NCBI GenBank assembly: GCA_027596195.1
Contig: JADGJG010000529.1
Span: 1-17,120 of the forward strand
DNA from: Podochytrium sp. JEL0797
Taxonomy: Eukaryota > Chytridiomycota > Chytridiomycetes > Chytridiales > Chytriomycetaceae
DNA: 17,120 nt
Direction: 5' to 3'
How positions within the stretch are numbered: the stretch's first letter is position 1; the number at the start of each line of letters is the position of its first letter. Both the position numbers and the translations under genes were made by a program. Positions 8,057 through 17,120 of the stretch are shown piece by piece. Below the pieces are notes generated by a model. That model ran no database searches. It was not told the origin of the DNA and saw only the letters and a list, made by a program, of their open reading frames with translations.

Positions 8057-9574
8057 TCACAACTTCAGAACCAATTCATAGATCCACAAACTGATTGCTC
8101 CAGCCGGAACCTATCACAAATCAAAATGTAAGAATACAAAGAAACCCCCCTAACCTCAAAAACACCCTCACCTGTCTAATAATGCTCGTGCCCAACCCCC
8201 GATACAAACTCACAGCCCCTTCCTCCCTAATCAGCACCTTGGCCGTCTGAATCACCCCGCGATACTTTGGCTCCACTTTCGTCACTTCCTGTCCTCCCGG
8301 ACCCTTCTCCACATAATTGTGCGTCGTTTGTGTCTGCAATCGCGTTCGAATCACTTCGTGCGGGTACGTGGCCAATGAGGCAATGCATTTCGATATCGAT
8401 GAGGCAATCAGGATGGACCCGTTCGTGAGGGATCCGTCGGGGTTTGTGCCGTGGAATTGTTTTGAGTCTGGAGTTTTTGTTGTGAGTGAGTGTGGGTAGG
8501 AACAATCCCATTTTCAATTCCTCACTTCTCAATTCGAGTTTGAGCCGTTCGTACAATGGAAACATGATCAAGGAATGACTGACGCCAAGCAAAGACGGGC
8601 CGAGGCCTGGTACAAAAAAAAAGCGCGCGCGACGAAAGCGGTTCAAAAATTCGTGGGTAAAAAAAAAAGAGAGACAGCGACGGGTTTTTACCTTTATACA
8701 AAGCACCCCACCCTTCCTTTCGAACGATTGTTGATAATGCATTGCTCGTGGATGTGTAATTGTAGGAATGAGGTTCTCCGGGAAGTGTCGTTTGCGCCTA
8801 TTAGGTTGGGTATCAGTTTTCTCTGGTCATCACTCAACCGCGTTCCATCATTTTCGGAGTTCGGCATCACATGGGGGTAGGAAGAGAGAGCACGAGGGAG
8901 GAGGATCCGGGCCGTCAAATTTCGGGAAATCAAAAATAGAACAGAAGGGGCCGGCCCCGCCCGGCGGTGGGGAAGTTCTCGATCAAAACAACGCACCATC
9001 ATCCTGGTTCGCACGAACCAAAGCGGTGATACGGCAACGGTACCCGCAACAGAAGCCACAAGTGTGGCCAATAAATGCACGGTGGTGGTTCCTTCCGGTT
9101 CCGTTCCTAAAACTCAAAATCATGAGATATCACACGGACGCTGTCATCAAAAAAATCCCACGCCGAGACCAACTCACCAAGTTCCTTTGCCAGTACCCGC
9201 TTCGCCCCGTGATACACTGAGAACCATATGATTCGATCAGGCAGGTATGCATAGACGGAGGGCGCCAGGCCGCTGAACAAGCCGTGGACGCCTTCTTGCG
9301 TCCAGATCTTGGCCAGGGTCGGGAATGTGCCCTTGTATTTGGGATTCAGATGGCTCTGGTTCTGTAGGCGGATCTTGACAACGTCAAGGGGTGTGACCAT
9401 GGCGGCGGAGACTGAGTGGGTGACGTTTGGGTTTTGCATCCTTGAAAGCTTGATCAAGGAGCACTTACCGAGACCGCTTGCTGCTCCTGCGAGTACAAGT
9501 CGCAACGAGTCCTTGTCCTGCAAGAAATCGTGCGCAAAGTTCATGAAGGCCGGGTGTGGTGGAGACAGAGCCAT
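8057..9574 (-). CDS. Mitochondrial carrier, pyrimidine-nucleotide transporter type (Rim2/SLC25A33/36-like)
   Basis: Seven exons (9574-9469, 9411-9178, 9106-8997, 8797-8692, 8606-8526, 8467-8172, 8110-8057) join with consistent phases to 328 aa. The three carrier repeats are visible through their signatures: PLDVVK (43-48), PLWFVR (141-146) and PHEVIR (248-253). Each is followed by the usual EG...L(F/Y).GL pattern. A Trp at the acidic position of the second signature and YPHEVIRTRL in the third are typical of the Rim2/SLC25A33/36 branch. That branch exchanges pyrimidine nucleotides across the inner mitochondrial membrane for mitochondrial DNA and RNA synthesis. Length is normal to slightly short, with no long N-terminal extension. 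An AATAAA lies about 20 nt after the stop (8038-8033). It starts 66 bp downstream of the CCT7 stop on the same strand. The folate/FAD carrier branch is the main alternative. Confidence 0.85.
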
Positions 9575-9640
9575 GAAGAAAAAAAATTGATTCTTCTCGA
9601 AAATTGTATTCCGAAATCACTCGTTGATTTTTATTCTTCC

Positions 9641-11859
9641 TCAACGACGACCGCGACCACGGGCGCCTCTACCTCTCATAGCTTGCTGCCCAGGCTTCTC
9701 ACTCTCCACATTCTTGACCGTCTCATCCACAGACAAAATCAAACACGCCGCCTCCGTCGCCGCAGAGATGGCGTTCGTCTTGACAAGAGCCGGCTCCCAC
9801 ACAAACTGCTCAAAGTTGTCGGCAATGCTCTCGCTCATCATGTCGACTCCGAACCACGTACCGCCAGGTTGCGTGTGCTTCTGACGCAACTGGTTCAGAA
9901 TGTCTGTTGAATCGAACCCAGCGTTCATGCAGAGCTGACGCGGGATAACCTCGAGCGCCTTGGCGAACGCGCCGATAATCATTTGCTGCTTTCCCTCCAC
10001 AGTCTTGCTGTAATCCCTGAGGTACTTGCTGACCTCCATCTCGGTGGCGCCTCCTCCCGCAACAACGCTCTTGTTCTTGATGGCACGACGGACAATCATG
10101 ATGGCGTCGTGGAGACTTCTCTCGACTTCGGCAATGAACTGTTCGGCTCCTCCGCGCAACAGGAGCGTGCAGGTTCTGGCCTCGGGGCAGCCCTTGAAGA
10201 TGTTGTAGCGCTCGCCTCCAATCTGCTTCTCTTCGAAATAGTCGCAGGTTCCGAGGTGCACGGCGCCAATGTCGTTGACGGAGGATTGGACGGCTCCACC
10301 AACGGCTTTGACGACGCGGTTGATGTCTTCGTTGGGGACACGGCCGGCACAGAAGATGTCGCGGTCGGCAAAGTATTGGGTGGCGAGGTCTGGGTTTATG
10401 CGAAAGCGGGTCAATTCTCACGCTCGCAAAAAAAACGGACGAAAACCAAGCAACGAACCTCCAATGGGAAGACGGGAAAGAACAATCTTGGCTCCAGTGG
10501 CAACAATCTTCTCGAGCTTGTCGTAAATGATGGACCATTCGGCGTCGACAATGGATTGGTAGTCCTGTTGGGGCGGTGGGGAATGAAAGGCAATTGAGAA
10601 TACGTGTCCAACAACAGGGCTCCACCATAACAATCGCAACACACCTGAACAGCATCGATCCTGACTTCCGCATTGTCCTTCTCAGCCTTCAACTCCAACT
10701 CAACGTTCAAACACAAAATCTTTGGGTTCTTGAAGCTCTTGGGCTGCTGCTCGAATCCAGCGTAACTGAAGGCCTTTTTGAAAGCGACACCGTCAATCAA
10801 CATGGAATCCTGCATGGCACCACCGGGGATCTTCTTCATTCCAATCATCTTCTCGTTCAACTCGACTTGGTCCAACATGAGGACAGAGTCGACAACCATC
10901 TTTTTGAAGAAGTCCTTGTGTGAGTGAATGAGCTTGGAGGACATGGCAGTGGAAGCGCACTTCTCGAGGAGGTCACGGAACTCTCTGTTGATGGAAAGGA
11001 CGGAAGTCAGCGAATGTTCGAAAATCTGGACGCGAACTGTTGGTTCGAAACAGCAAAAAAAACTACATACTCTGCATTCTTTCTCTCAATAGTAACAGCC
11101 ATCTCCTTGACCTTGTTGACGGCTAACACGGAAGCCTTCCTGAATCCCTTCATGATGGTTTGGGGTGACACGCCCTCCTCAATGTTTTGCTTGATCTCTT
11201 TCAGGAGCTCGGCAGCCAAGAGAGTAACACTAGTGGTACCGTCACCGACCTGAATGTGTGGGAAAATGGTTAAGAATCCGGTTTTTGAGACAGAACGACG
11301 TTGGTGGGGTGGAAGGGAGCATTTCCCGCGAATTGGAGCCACAGACTGCGAATCCATCCGCGAAGGCACTCTTATATTGAATTTCTCGCGACAAGCACAG
11401 ACTAGAACGCGAGTTCGAGATGGGGGCAATGGTGGGAATTTGATTTATACCTCGGCATCCTGCGCTCGGGAAATATCGACAATCGCCTTTCCAGCAGGGT
11501 GGACAATGTCCAACAGTCTCAGGATGGTGGCTCCGTCGTTTGAGATGGTAACATGTCCTTTTGGAAAGCAGAGTTTTGGTGTGAGGTTTTCGAACGCTTC
11601 GTCTCGACCAAAACAAAAGCATTTACCCTTCGAGTCGACAATCAGCTTGTCCATTCCGCGGGGACCCAGGGTGGTTCTCACGCAGTCAGCAACAGCCATG
11701 CAAGCGTTGATGTTGGAGAGGAGCTGGCCCTTTCCCTGAGAGGTGTCGGTGCCCTCCTTGAGGATGATGATTTGCGGTTGCTGGCGGAGGGAAGGGGGTG
11801 AGAAACGCGGAGATATTCAGAGAGAGAGGTGCACTCACAACTCCACCGGGGAAAGACAT
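9641..11859 (-). CDS. CCT7: T-complex chaperonin subunit eta (CCT7)
   Basis: Seven exons (11859-11839, 11780-11627, 11557-11451, 11249-11071, 10984-10645, 10564-10459, 10389-9641) join to 551 aa, close to the usual length of about 545. It is one of the eight subunits of the cytosolic TRiC/CCT ring, which folds actin, tubulin and other proteins using ATP. Visible group II chaperonin motifs are [30 protein letters not shown] (96-103, nucleotide site) and VVAGGGA (411-417). Eta-specific stretches include [34 protein letters not shown] and the Gly/Arg-rich tail [11 protein letters not shown]. Exon 1 encodes only seven residues (MSFPGGV) before a GTGAGT donor, so the exact start is the least certain part. 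Intron 6 uses a GTTCGT donor. Intron 3 is the longest at 201 nt. Confidence 0.95.
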
Positions 11860-12561
11860 GCGGAAGGATCTGCAGGCAGTGGGTGGAAAGAGAGTTAGAA
11901 AGCGCGGTCAAGCTGCCGGCAGAACGTCGCGGAGAACATCCATCGAGTATCGCGACTCGGTCTGCACTTTGGCGAGACAGAAATGCCACGGATGCTCGGC
12001 GCGAAGGTGCCAAATGAAACTCACAGAGATTTTTGGTGGGGAAATTCGCTTTCCACCCCAGCGAACAGCCAAGAATCACGGCCGGCATCCAAAATATGCT
12101 GGCTGGCACCATCCAGAAATATTTTGGAAATCAAGAACGAAATCGCTTTTATTTACATTACATAAGTGATGGGGAAAAAATGAGAACTGACATCATCCGA
12201 TCCCATGTCCTCGCTTCAGATTTGAGTTGTACTCATTCAATTCCAAATGTCAGGCTTTACTAAGAGAATGCAATGGATCGGTGACGAATCGGCGTGGGTT
12301 ATTCTTGAATGTATTAATGATTTTTACCCTGGTTTATGTCAACGGATATGTTTCATGTCTTACCACCACCTCTTTCTAAACCTTTCCTACTTTCAGTACA
12401 ATTAGAAGGGGGACGAGAGAGGGAGGAAAAAAAAGTTTTGAAAAAAGTAAGAATATGTCTACAGCACTTTTTGAAGTTTCTAAGCGTTTACCGCACCATT
12501 TAAGAAAATCGAAAAAGAAGTTCGAGTCAGATGCGGCAAACATGTCAAATTATTAATTACA
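11860..12561. promoter_or_regulatory. Divergent promoter region between CCT7 and the GPCR gene
   Basis: 702 bp separate the CCT7 start (-) from the GPCR start (+). The half next to CCT7 is G/C-rich with no convincing coding frame. The half next to the GPCR is A/T-rich, with a stretch TTTACCGC...AAGAAAATCGAAAAAGAAG near 12480-12520. A pyrimidine run ending CTACTTTCAG at about 12397 could be the acceptor of a 5'-UTR intron, but nothing confirms it. No TATA box or heat-shock element clear enough to claim was found. Confidence 0.4.
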
Positions 12562-13504
12562 ATGGAAACCGAACCCGCTTCAACAAGGACGCCTCGATTC
12601 TTTTACGTCGAGTACTGCTTGGTCACCCCTCTCTTCCTCCTTGGCGTAATCCTCAATGCCGCTGTCCTCGTTGGCGTCGCCCGTGGAATGACTTTTGGAT
12701 CCATGCCCAGGGTTCAACGATTATTCGTTTTCCTAGTCGCCATTAGTTTATTATGGTCCATGTATCAGTCTACTGTCAATATTGCGTTTCTGTGGTATAC
12801 GCCGCGCGGGCCTGATGGATTCGAAGACGCCAACGCGATTGCGATTCTTGTTTGGTTGGAATTCGTGTTGCACTTCAACGCAGCACTGGCTATGGAGCGT
12901 TATTTCCACGTCAGAAGGAGCGCACAGACAGAGAGCTGTGTTGGCGCAATGTGCCTTCTCATTCTATTTTCAGTGTGCGTGGGCTTGATCATCTGGTCTG
13001 GAGTTCCCGTGAGTAATTGCAAGGCTTCGTAACATTCTAAATCGCTCCTTTAAGTCCAAGGATAATTATGGGATACTCTGGAAATATGTGATTCCGATCT
13101 CCTTCATCGTTTCAGCTGTAACGACCGCCGCATTCTATCACCTCACCTATCGATATGCGCACGCAAAAATGCTGAAGGTCTTAGCTCCTGCAGACGGCCC
13201 TGTCAGCAGCGAAATCGAGATCAAGATCCAGGATATTTTGCGGAAGATAATGCACAGCGCGTTGATCATGACTTGCTCTCTGTCAGTTTGCTACTTCCCG
13301 CAGATTCTCCTGTTTTTCTTGGCGTCATTGGGAGTTGTGCGGGGGGGAGGGCATGATGTGATTGTCTTGTGCGCCAACGTGATGGCTGGGCTGGATCCAG
13401 TTATCACGGGAATTTTGGCGCTGTATTTTTTGAAGGAAGTCCGAGGATATTTGCACGAGAAGCTGTTGCGGGGAAAAGAGGGTGTTGACGATTTTGTGCC
13501 TTGA
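12562..13504 (+). CDS. Rhodopsin-like (class A type) G-protein-coupled receptor
   Basis: Two exons (12562-13008, 13055-13504; intron 46 nt, GTGAGT/TTTAAG) join to 298 aa with seven hydrophobic helices. Class A landmarks fall in the right helices: Asn in helix 1 (LLGVILNAAVLVG, N32); an E-R-Y triad after helix 3 (112-114, in place of D-R-Y); Trp and Pro in helix 4 (WSGVP); Pro in helix 5 (YVIPISF); C-Y-F-P in helix 6 (228-231, in place of CWxP); and D-P-V-I-T in helix 7 (263-267, an NPxxY-like site with the Tyr missing at that place). Helix 7 ends in a basic stretch FLKEVRGYLHEKLLR like helix 8. I see no retinal-binding Lys in helix 7, so it is probably not an opsin. A surface receptor signalling through G proteins is inferred; the ligand is unknown. 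Confidence 0.75.
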
Positions 13505-13590
13505 ACAAGGGTTGAGCATAACCGAAGTCTGAAATCATCGAAGGGAATTAAAAGGAAGTCATTTTTCAATATTTATAAATAACAGCTAAA

Positions 13591-14556
13591 TTAAAAGAAA
13601 AAGTGTTCGCGAGCAGCAATCGCTTCCTTCTCCCCCAATTCACATCCGAACTCCTGCTTCAACGCTCTCACCCAATCATCCGCACTTTCAATCTCAAAGG
13701 AGCGTTCCGATTCCCGCGTCTCCTTGCCTTCCAGATGGCGGAAGCTCCTGTTCGTCAAGAACAAGCGGCCGTTCGTTCTCGTCAACAAGCTGGCGATAAA
13801 AACCCTCCTCAAAACATGCTTTGGATTTTCGCTGCTCTGCACGAACCAAGCAAAGGGTTCGTAGTCTTTTGGTCTGTTGGCTGCCGTCGTGAAGTGTTGG
13901 TACGGATAGAATCCTTCAGCGTCCATTCCCGGAACCGGGGGTGAATAAGGAGAGCGCTTGTGCCACAAAACGAATCCACCCTCCGGACCCGCCTGGAAAT
14001 CCGCGGAACGCAACTGAAACACTTCCCCTGCCGGACCCGCACATCGAGCCCCGTCCTTGATCTCCAACGCTTCTGAAGCGCGCAGTTTCCCAATCTCCAC
14101 GAGATATTTCTTTTCATTAATATGAACAAACGCGACCATGTGAGTTGTTGCACCAATGTCCCATTCTTGTTTTTCTTGGTTCATTGTAATCATGCGAGCC
14201 ATTCCAGCGGTGACCGTGAACCCGAGCGCCTTGCATGCGGCGATGAAAAGGATGGTGTTTTGGTGACAAAATCCACCGCGCCGACACGTCACGAGCTGGT
14301 CAACGATGGCGTCCACGGACATAGGTCCAGGAGTTGAGAAAAAGAGCATGGGACCGTTCTCGAACGGGATCGTGAATCCATGGTGGAACAGAACGCGGTT
14401 TAGGGTTTCGAGGGTTGGCGGAAGCTTGGGCGGAAGTGCGGGTTCCGAAATATTCTTGATTGATGTTCCTTCCGAGAGATGAATACGGACCAGGTATTTG
14501 GAAAGCTGGTCAGGGGAGAGCGGAGGGAAGCCATGGTCTGCGTTGAAAGGAATCAT
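13591..14556 (-). CDS. Arylamine N-acetyltransferase family protein, divergent copy with Glu in the catalytic triad (NAT-1)
   Basis: Intronless, 321 aa from the ATG at 14556. The family acetylates arylamines, hydrazines or related amines from an acyl-CoA through a Cys-His-Asp triad. Here the Cys is in RRGGFC (C97) and the His in GATTHM (H139). The position of the Asp, normally in a D(V/M)G motif, is Glu in KYLVEIG (E154). The N-terminal FPPLSPDQLSKYL and the TIPFENG segment are family-typical and match the two neighbours. The frame is open upstream to another Met at 14658, but the start at 14556 aligns with the neighbour's start, and the extra 34 codons overlap the 3' flank shared with NAT-3. 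It lacks the intron that NAT-2 and NAT-3 carry at the ..RP(K/Q)DYE.. site. It converges with the GPCR gene, 86 bp between stops. Confidence 0.85.
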   Translation of the reverse strand: MIPFNADHGFPPLSPDQLSKYLVRIHLSEGTSIKNISEPALPPKLPPTLETLNRVLFHHGFTIPFENGPMLFFSTPGPMSVDAIVDQLVTCRRGGFCHQNTILFIAACKALGFTVTAGMARMITMNQEKQEWDIGATTHMVAFVHINEKKYLVEIGKLRASEALEIKDGARCAGPAGEVFQLRSADFQAGPEGGFVLWHKRSPYSPPVPGMDAEGFYPYQHFTTAANRPKDYEPFAWFVQSSENPKHVLRRVFIASLLTRTNGRLFLTNRSFRHLEGKETRESERSFEIESADDWVRALKQEFGCELGEKEAIAAREHFFF

Positions 14557-14602
14557 TTTTGGGAAAGAAATTCCCAGCACGCCCAGGGAAACCCGGATGT
14601 GT

Positions 14603-15675
14603 CTTTCCAGCCAAGCATCAACCGTTATTCGGCAGCGAAAATGAAATGATATACGCAAGGTATTTATTGTTTCTCACAGAAGAGGAGGGCCTTGGCCCCA
14701 CATGTTTCCGCCTCACTCATCACAATCCCAAATTCAGTTTTCATAATGTCCACCAGCTCTTCCACTGAGCTCATTTCCACGACCCTCTCCAAATGCTTGA
14801 ACTCGTTGTCTTCGCGTCGCTTAAACTTTTTGTCAACAATCACGGCTCGCCCGGCTGTTTCCGTCACGATCGAAACGATAAAAGATTTCATCATGACGTG
14901 ATCCGGACAATGAGAGACGTAATAATTGAACACTTCGTAGTCTTGAGGTCTGGAAGAAAAGAAGAATCAGTTATCAAAACAAAAAGCCAACCAAAACGCG
15001 TGATTCCAATACTCACCGGTACCGCTCGCGTGTGAAATAAAACTGCCCCCCGAATCCATCCGAATTCGGATCCACACCATCTGCAAACGGTGCACCCTCG
15101 GCTCTCCGATGCAACAACAGAAACCCTCCGTCACCTGTCAAATCTGATTCCACGACACGATGACGCTCTCCAGCCGCACAATCCACTTCCACACCATGCT
15201 TCACTTTAATCGCACATGTTAACCCAATTTGGTTGTATCCCATGTCAGCCAAGAAGAGTTCGCCGTCCAGCTCGATGAACACAACCATGTGTGTGGTTGC
15301 ACCCAGCACGCGTTCTTGCAGGCCTATGTCCCATAGAGAGCTGCGTGCAACCCCGGGAGTGGCAAGGAATCCAAGGCTGCGGAGAGCAGATAACAGCAGC
15401 GTGTTGACTTGGAAGCAGTATCCACCACGTCGATTCGTAACAAGGGAAGCATGGAGGTCCGCCGGCTTGAGACTTGGCTTCACATCGAGGAAACGCAGGA
15501 GTCCGTTCTCGAAAGGTATGGTCGAAGCGTGGCGGAAGAGGACAGAGTTGAGGAGCTCGAGCGAAGGAATGGCATTTGGCTCGACAACCAGCCCGATGCG
15601 CTCAAGATAAGACTCCAGTTCATCCGGGGAGAGCGGAGGAAAGTTACTTATGGGATTGTATCCTGTGGATCCCAT
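14603..15675. repeat. Tandem duplication unit, copy 1 (NAT-2 and its 3' flank)
   Basis: Homologous to 16077-17120 at an offset of 1474 bp, or 1463 bp beyond the intron, which is 11 nt longer in this copy. The homology starts abruptly at CTTTCCAGCCAAG (14603) in the gap between NAT-1 and NAT-2 and covers the whole of NAT-2. Confidence 0.9.
14664..15675 (-). CDS. Arylamine N-acetyltransferase family protein, tandem copy (NAT-2)
   Basis: Two exons (15675-15017, 14949-14664; intron 67 nt, GTGAGT/CTTCCAG, phase 2) join to 314 aa. The full NAT triad is visible: C87 in RRGGYC, H129 in GATTHM and D144 in LFLADMG. TIPFENG, LGF and the C-terminal beta-strand region (VSIVTETAGRAVIVDKKF) also fit. Known family members acetylate aromatic amines or hydrazines, or aminophenol-type plant and microbial compounds, in the cytosol using acetyl- or malonyl-CoA; which donor is used here cannot be told. 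The start ATG at 15675 is the only one that keeps the NPISNFPPLSPDEL N-terminus. It lies 107 bp upstream of NAT-1 on the same strand and belongs to the 1.47-kb tandem repeat unit shared with NAT-3. Confidence 0.9.
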
Positions 15676-16137
15676 GTGAATGGTGATTCGGTGACGATTC
15701 CGGCGCGGGTACGAAATCTCCTCAGGTCTTAGCAGGGAGAGATTGAAATTCGAGTGATTTCATTTGTCTTCGCCACAAAGAAACATTTCTTATAGGTATA
15801 TAACACGTCTGTCCCATGATCCACCATCTCGAACTGCAAGAAAAAAAACGTGGTTGATGCTGACCTCCCTATTTGCAGCCTGCGGGGCATTATCCTCGTG
15901 TCCTCGCGCGACCTCGTGCATGAAGTCACCACCGTCACAAACTCTCTGTGTGCGCATCACCTTTCGGCGCGTCTCGCGCTCCTTGGTGGCGACTTGTTCA
16001 TCCGGAACGCCTGGTGGCCAAACTCGCGTTCTCGCGGAATGATATTCTTGTTTCTACCCTGCGCGAACTGCACCTGCTTTCCAGCCAAGAATCAACCCTT
16101 ATTCGGCAGCGCAAATGAAAAAACATACACCAGGCAT
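15676..16137. other. Spacer between NAT-2 and NAT-3, with an unassigned open stretch
   Basis: 462 bp that hold the NAT-2 promoter and the NAT-3 3' flank. About 400 bp (15676-16076) have no counterpart next to NAT-1. A plus-strand frame from 15850 to about 16050 reads without stops (LPICSLRGIILVSSRDLVHE and onward to LFIRNAWWP) and looks more protein-like than chance, but has no recognisable family or clean gene structure. It could be a gene remnant caught at the duplication junction. Confidence 0.35.
15791..15804 (-). promoter_or_regulatory. TATA-like element upstream of NAT-2
   Basis: The minus strand reads GTTATATACCTATA here, about 115-130 bp before the NAT-2 ATG, a plausible core-promoter distance. 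The assignment rests on sequence and position only. The matching region of NAT-3 is outside the window. Confidence 0.3.
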
Positions 16138-17120
16138 TTATTGCTCGTTACAGAAGAGGAGGGCTCTGGCCCCACCTTTTTCCACCTCGCTCATCACAAT
16201 CCCAAATTCAGTTTTCATAATGTCCGCCAGCTCTTCCACTGAGCTCATTTCCACGACCCTCTCCAAATGCTTGAACTCGTTGTCTTCGCGTCGCTTAAAC
16301 TTTTTGTCAACAATAACGGCTCGCCCGGCTGTTTCCGTCACGATCGAAACGATAAAAGATTTCATCATGACGTGATCCGGACAATGAGAGACGTAATAAT
16401 TGAACACTTCGTAGTCTTGGGGTCTGGAAGAAAAAAAGAATCAGTAATCAAAACAAACACGCGTGATTCCAATACTCACCGGTATCGCTCGCGTGTGAAA
16501 TAAAACTGCTCCCCAAAGCCCCCTGACTCAGGATCCACACCATCCGCAAATGGAGCACCCTCTGCTCTCCGATGCAACAACAGAAACCCGCCGTCACTTG
16601 TCAAGTCTGATTCCACGACACGATGACGCTCTCCAGCCGCACAATCCACTTCCACACCATGCTTCATTTCAATCGCACATGTTAACCCAATTTGGCTGTA
16701 TCCCATGTCGGCCATAAAGAGTTTGCCATCCAGCTCGATGAAAACAACCATATGCGTGGTTCCACCCAGCACGCGTTCTTGCAGGCCTATGTCCCATAGA
16801 GAGCTGCGTGCAACCCCGGGAGTGGCAAGGAATCCAAGGCTGCGGAGAGCAGATAACAGCAGCGTGTTGACTTGGAAGCAGTATCCACCACGTCGATTCG
16901 CAACAAGCGAAGCATGGAGGTCCGCCGGCTTGAGACTTGGCTTCACATCGAGGAAACGCAGGAGTCCGTTCTCGAAAGGTATGGTCGAAGCGTGGCGGAA
17001 GAGGACAGAGTTGAGGAGCTCGAGCGAAGGAATGGCATTTGGCTCGACAACCAGCCCGATGCGCTCAAGATAAGACTCCAGTTCATCCGGGGAGAGCGGA
17101 GGAAAGTTACTTATGGGATT
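16077..17120. repeat. Tandem duplication unit, copy 2 (NAT-3 and its 3' flank), cut by the window end
   Basis: Matches 14603-15675. Identity is uneven: 16764-17120 differs from copy 1 at only two places, while 16481-16763 differs at roughly one base in ten. The copy continues past the window. Confidence 0.9.
16138..17120 (-). CDS. Arylamine N-acetyltransferase family protein, tandem copy (NAT-3), 5' end outside the window
   Basis: Two exons (17120-16480 partial, 16423-16138; intron 56 nt) give 308 residues. By comparison with NAT-2 only about six N-terminal residues are missing. The triad is kept: Cys in RRGGYC, His in GGTTHM and Asp in LFMADMG. Coding differences from NAT-2 are concentrated in the region after the triad (DPESGGFGEQFYF against DPNSDGFGGQFYF) and in the last residues (EVEKGGARALLFCNEQ against EAETCGAKALLFCEKQ). 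No stop or frameshift is seen, so it appears functional. The promoter and start codon cannot be seen. Confidence 0.9.

Noticed and set aside
9983..10597. A 204-codon plus-strand frame antisense to CCT7
   Set aside because: It mirrors conserved CCT7 codons on the opposite strand; there is no independent coding sign and it crosses intron 6.
9810..10673. A 287-codon minus-strand frame inside CCT7
   Set aside because: It is a shadow of the CCT7 last exons; its Arg/His/Pro-rich translation is typical of a wrong frame on G/C-rich coding DNA.
12562..13504. Microbial rhodopsin/opsin
   Set aside because: No retinal-binding Lys motif in helix 7; the helix 3 and helix 6 motifs fit class A GPCRs better.
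14557..14658. N-terminal 34-residue extension of NAT-1
   Set aside because: The neighbour's start aligns with the Met at 14556, and the extension contains part of the 3' flank shared with the duplicated unit, so it is unlikely to be translated.
1..17120. Transposons, CRISPR arrays, tRNA genes, or a secondary-metabolite or defence cluster
   Set aside because: I saw no terminal inverted repeats with a transposase, no spaced repeat array, no tRNA-like cloverleaf with A/B boxes, and no core biosynthetic or defence gene.

Overview
The window reads as a gene-dense stretch of a nuclear fungal genome. Most genes are split by short GT-AG introns (about 46-85 nt, a few near 200-260 nt). Intergenic gaps are small, and the gene content fits an early-diverging zoosporic fungus of chytrid type: a fungal GPI wall protein, an F-box protein with plant-style LRRs, a rhodopsin-like GPCR, and fungal-type housekeeping genes. 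The assignment to Chytridiomycota is inference from this mix; no rRNA or other marker is present. Exon joins below were worked out by hand from splice sites, codon phase and family conservation.

Layout. 287-994 (+): secreted, probably GPI-anchored KNH/Kre9-like wall protein with an unresolved frame change near its 3' end. 1053-1838 (+): F-box/LRR protein starting only 58 bp later. 2137-3196 and 3481-4586 (both -): tandem paralogues of an unrecognised seven-transmembrane family with identical intron positions. 4673-4840: decayed copy of the last exon of the next gene. 4924-6585 (-): membrane-anchored SET-domain methyltransferase of the Rubisco-LSMT/SETD type. 6586-8056: about 1.47 kb without a secure gene, pyrimidine-rich on the minus strand, with possible small exons. 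8057-9574 (-): seven-exon mitochondrial carrier of the Rim2/SLC25A33/36 pyrimidine-nucleotide type. 9641-11859 (-): seven-exon CCT7 (TCP-1 eta) chaperonin. 12562-13504 (+): rhodopsin-like GPCR. 13591-14556, 14664-15675 and 16138 to the window end (all -): three arylamine N-acetyltransferase (NAT) genes; the last two come from a recent tandem duplication and the third runs off the window.

The genes do not form one pathway. CCT7 and the carrier are housekeeping. The most notable features are local duplications at three scales: the 7TM pair, the NAT array with patchwork identity, and the orphan SET 3' exon. Others are the GPCR motifs and a NAT copy with Glu at the catalytic Asp position. I found no mobile element, CRISPR array, rRNA or tRNA gene, and no defence or secondary-metabolite system. 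The best candidates for something undescribed are the 7TM family and the 6.6-8.05 kb region.
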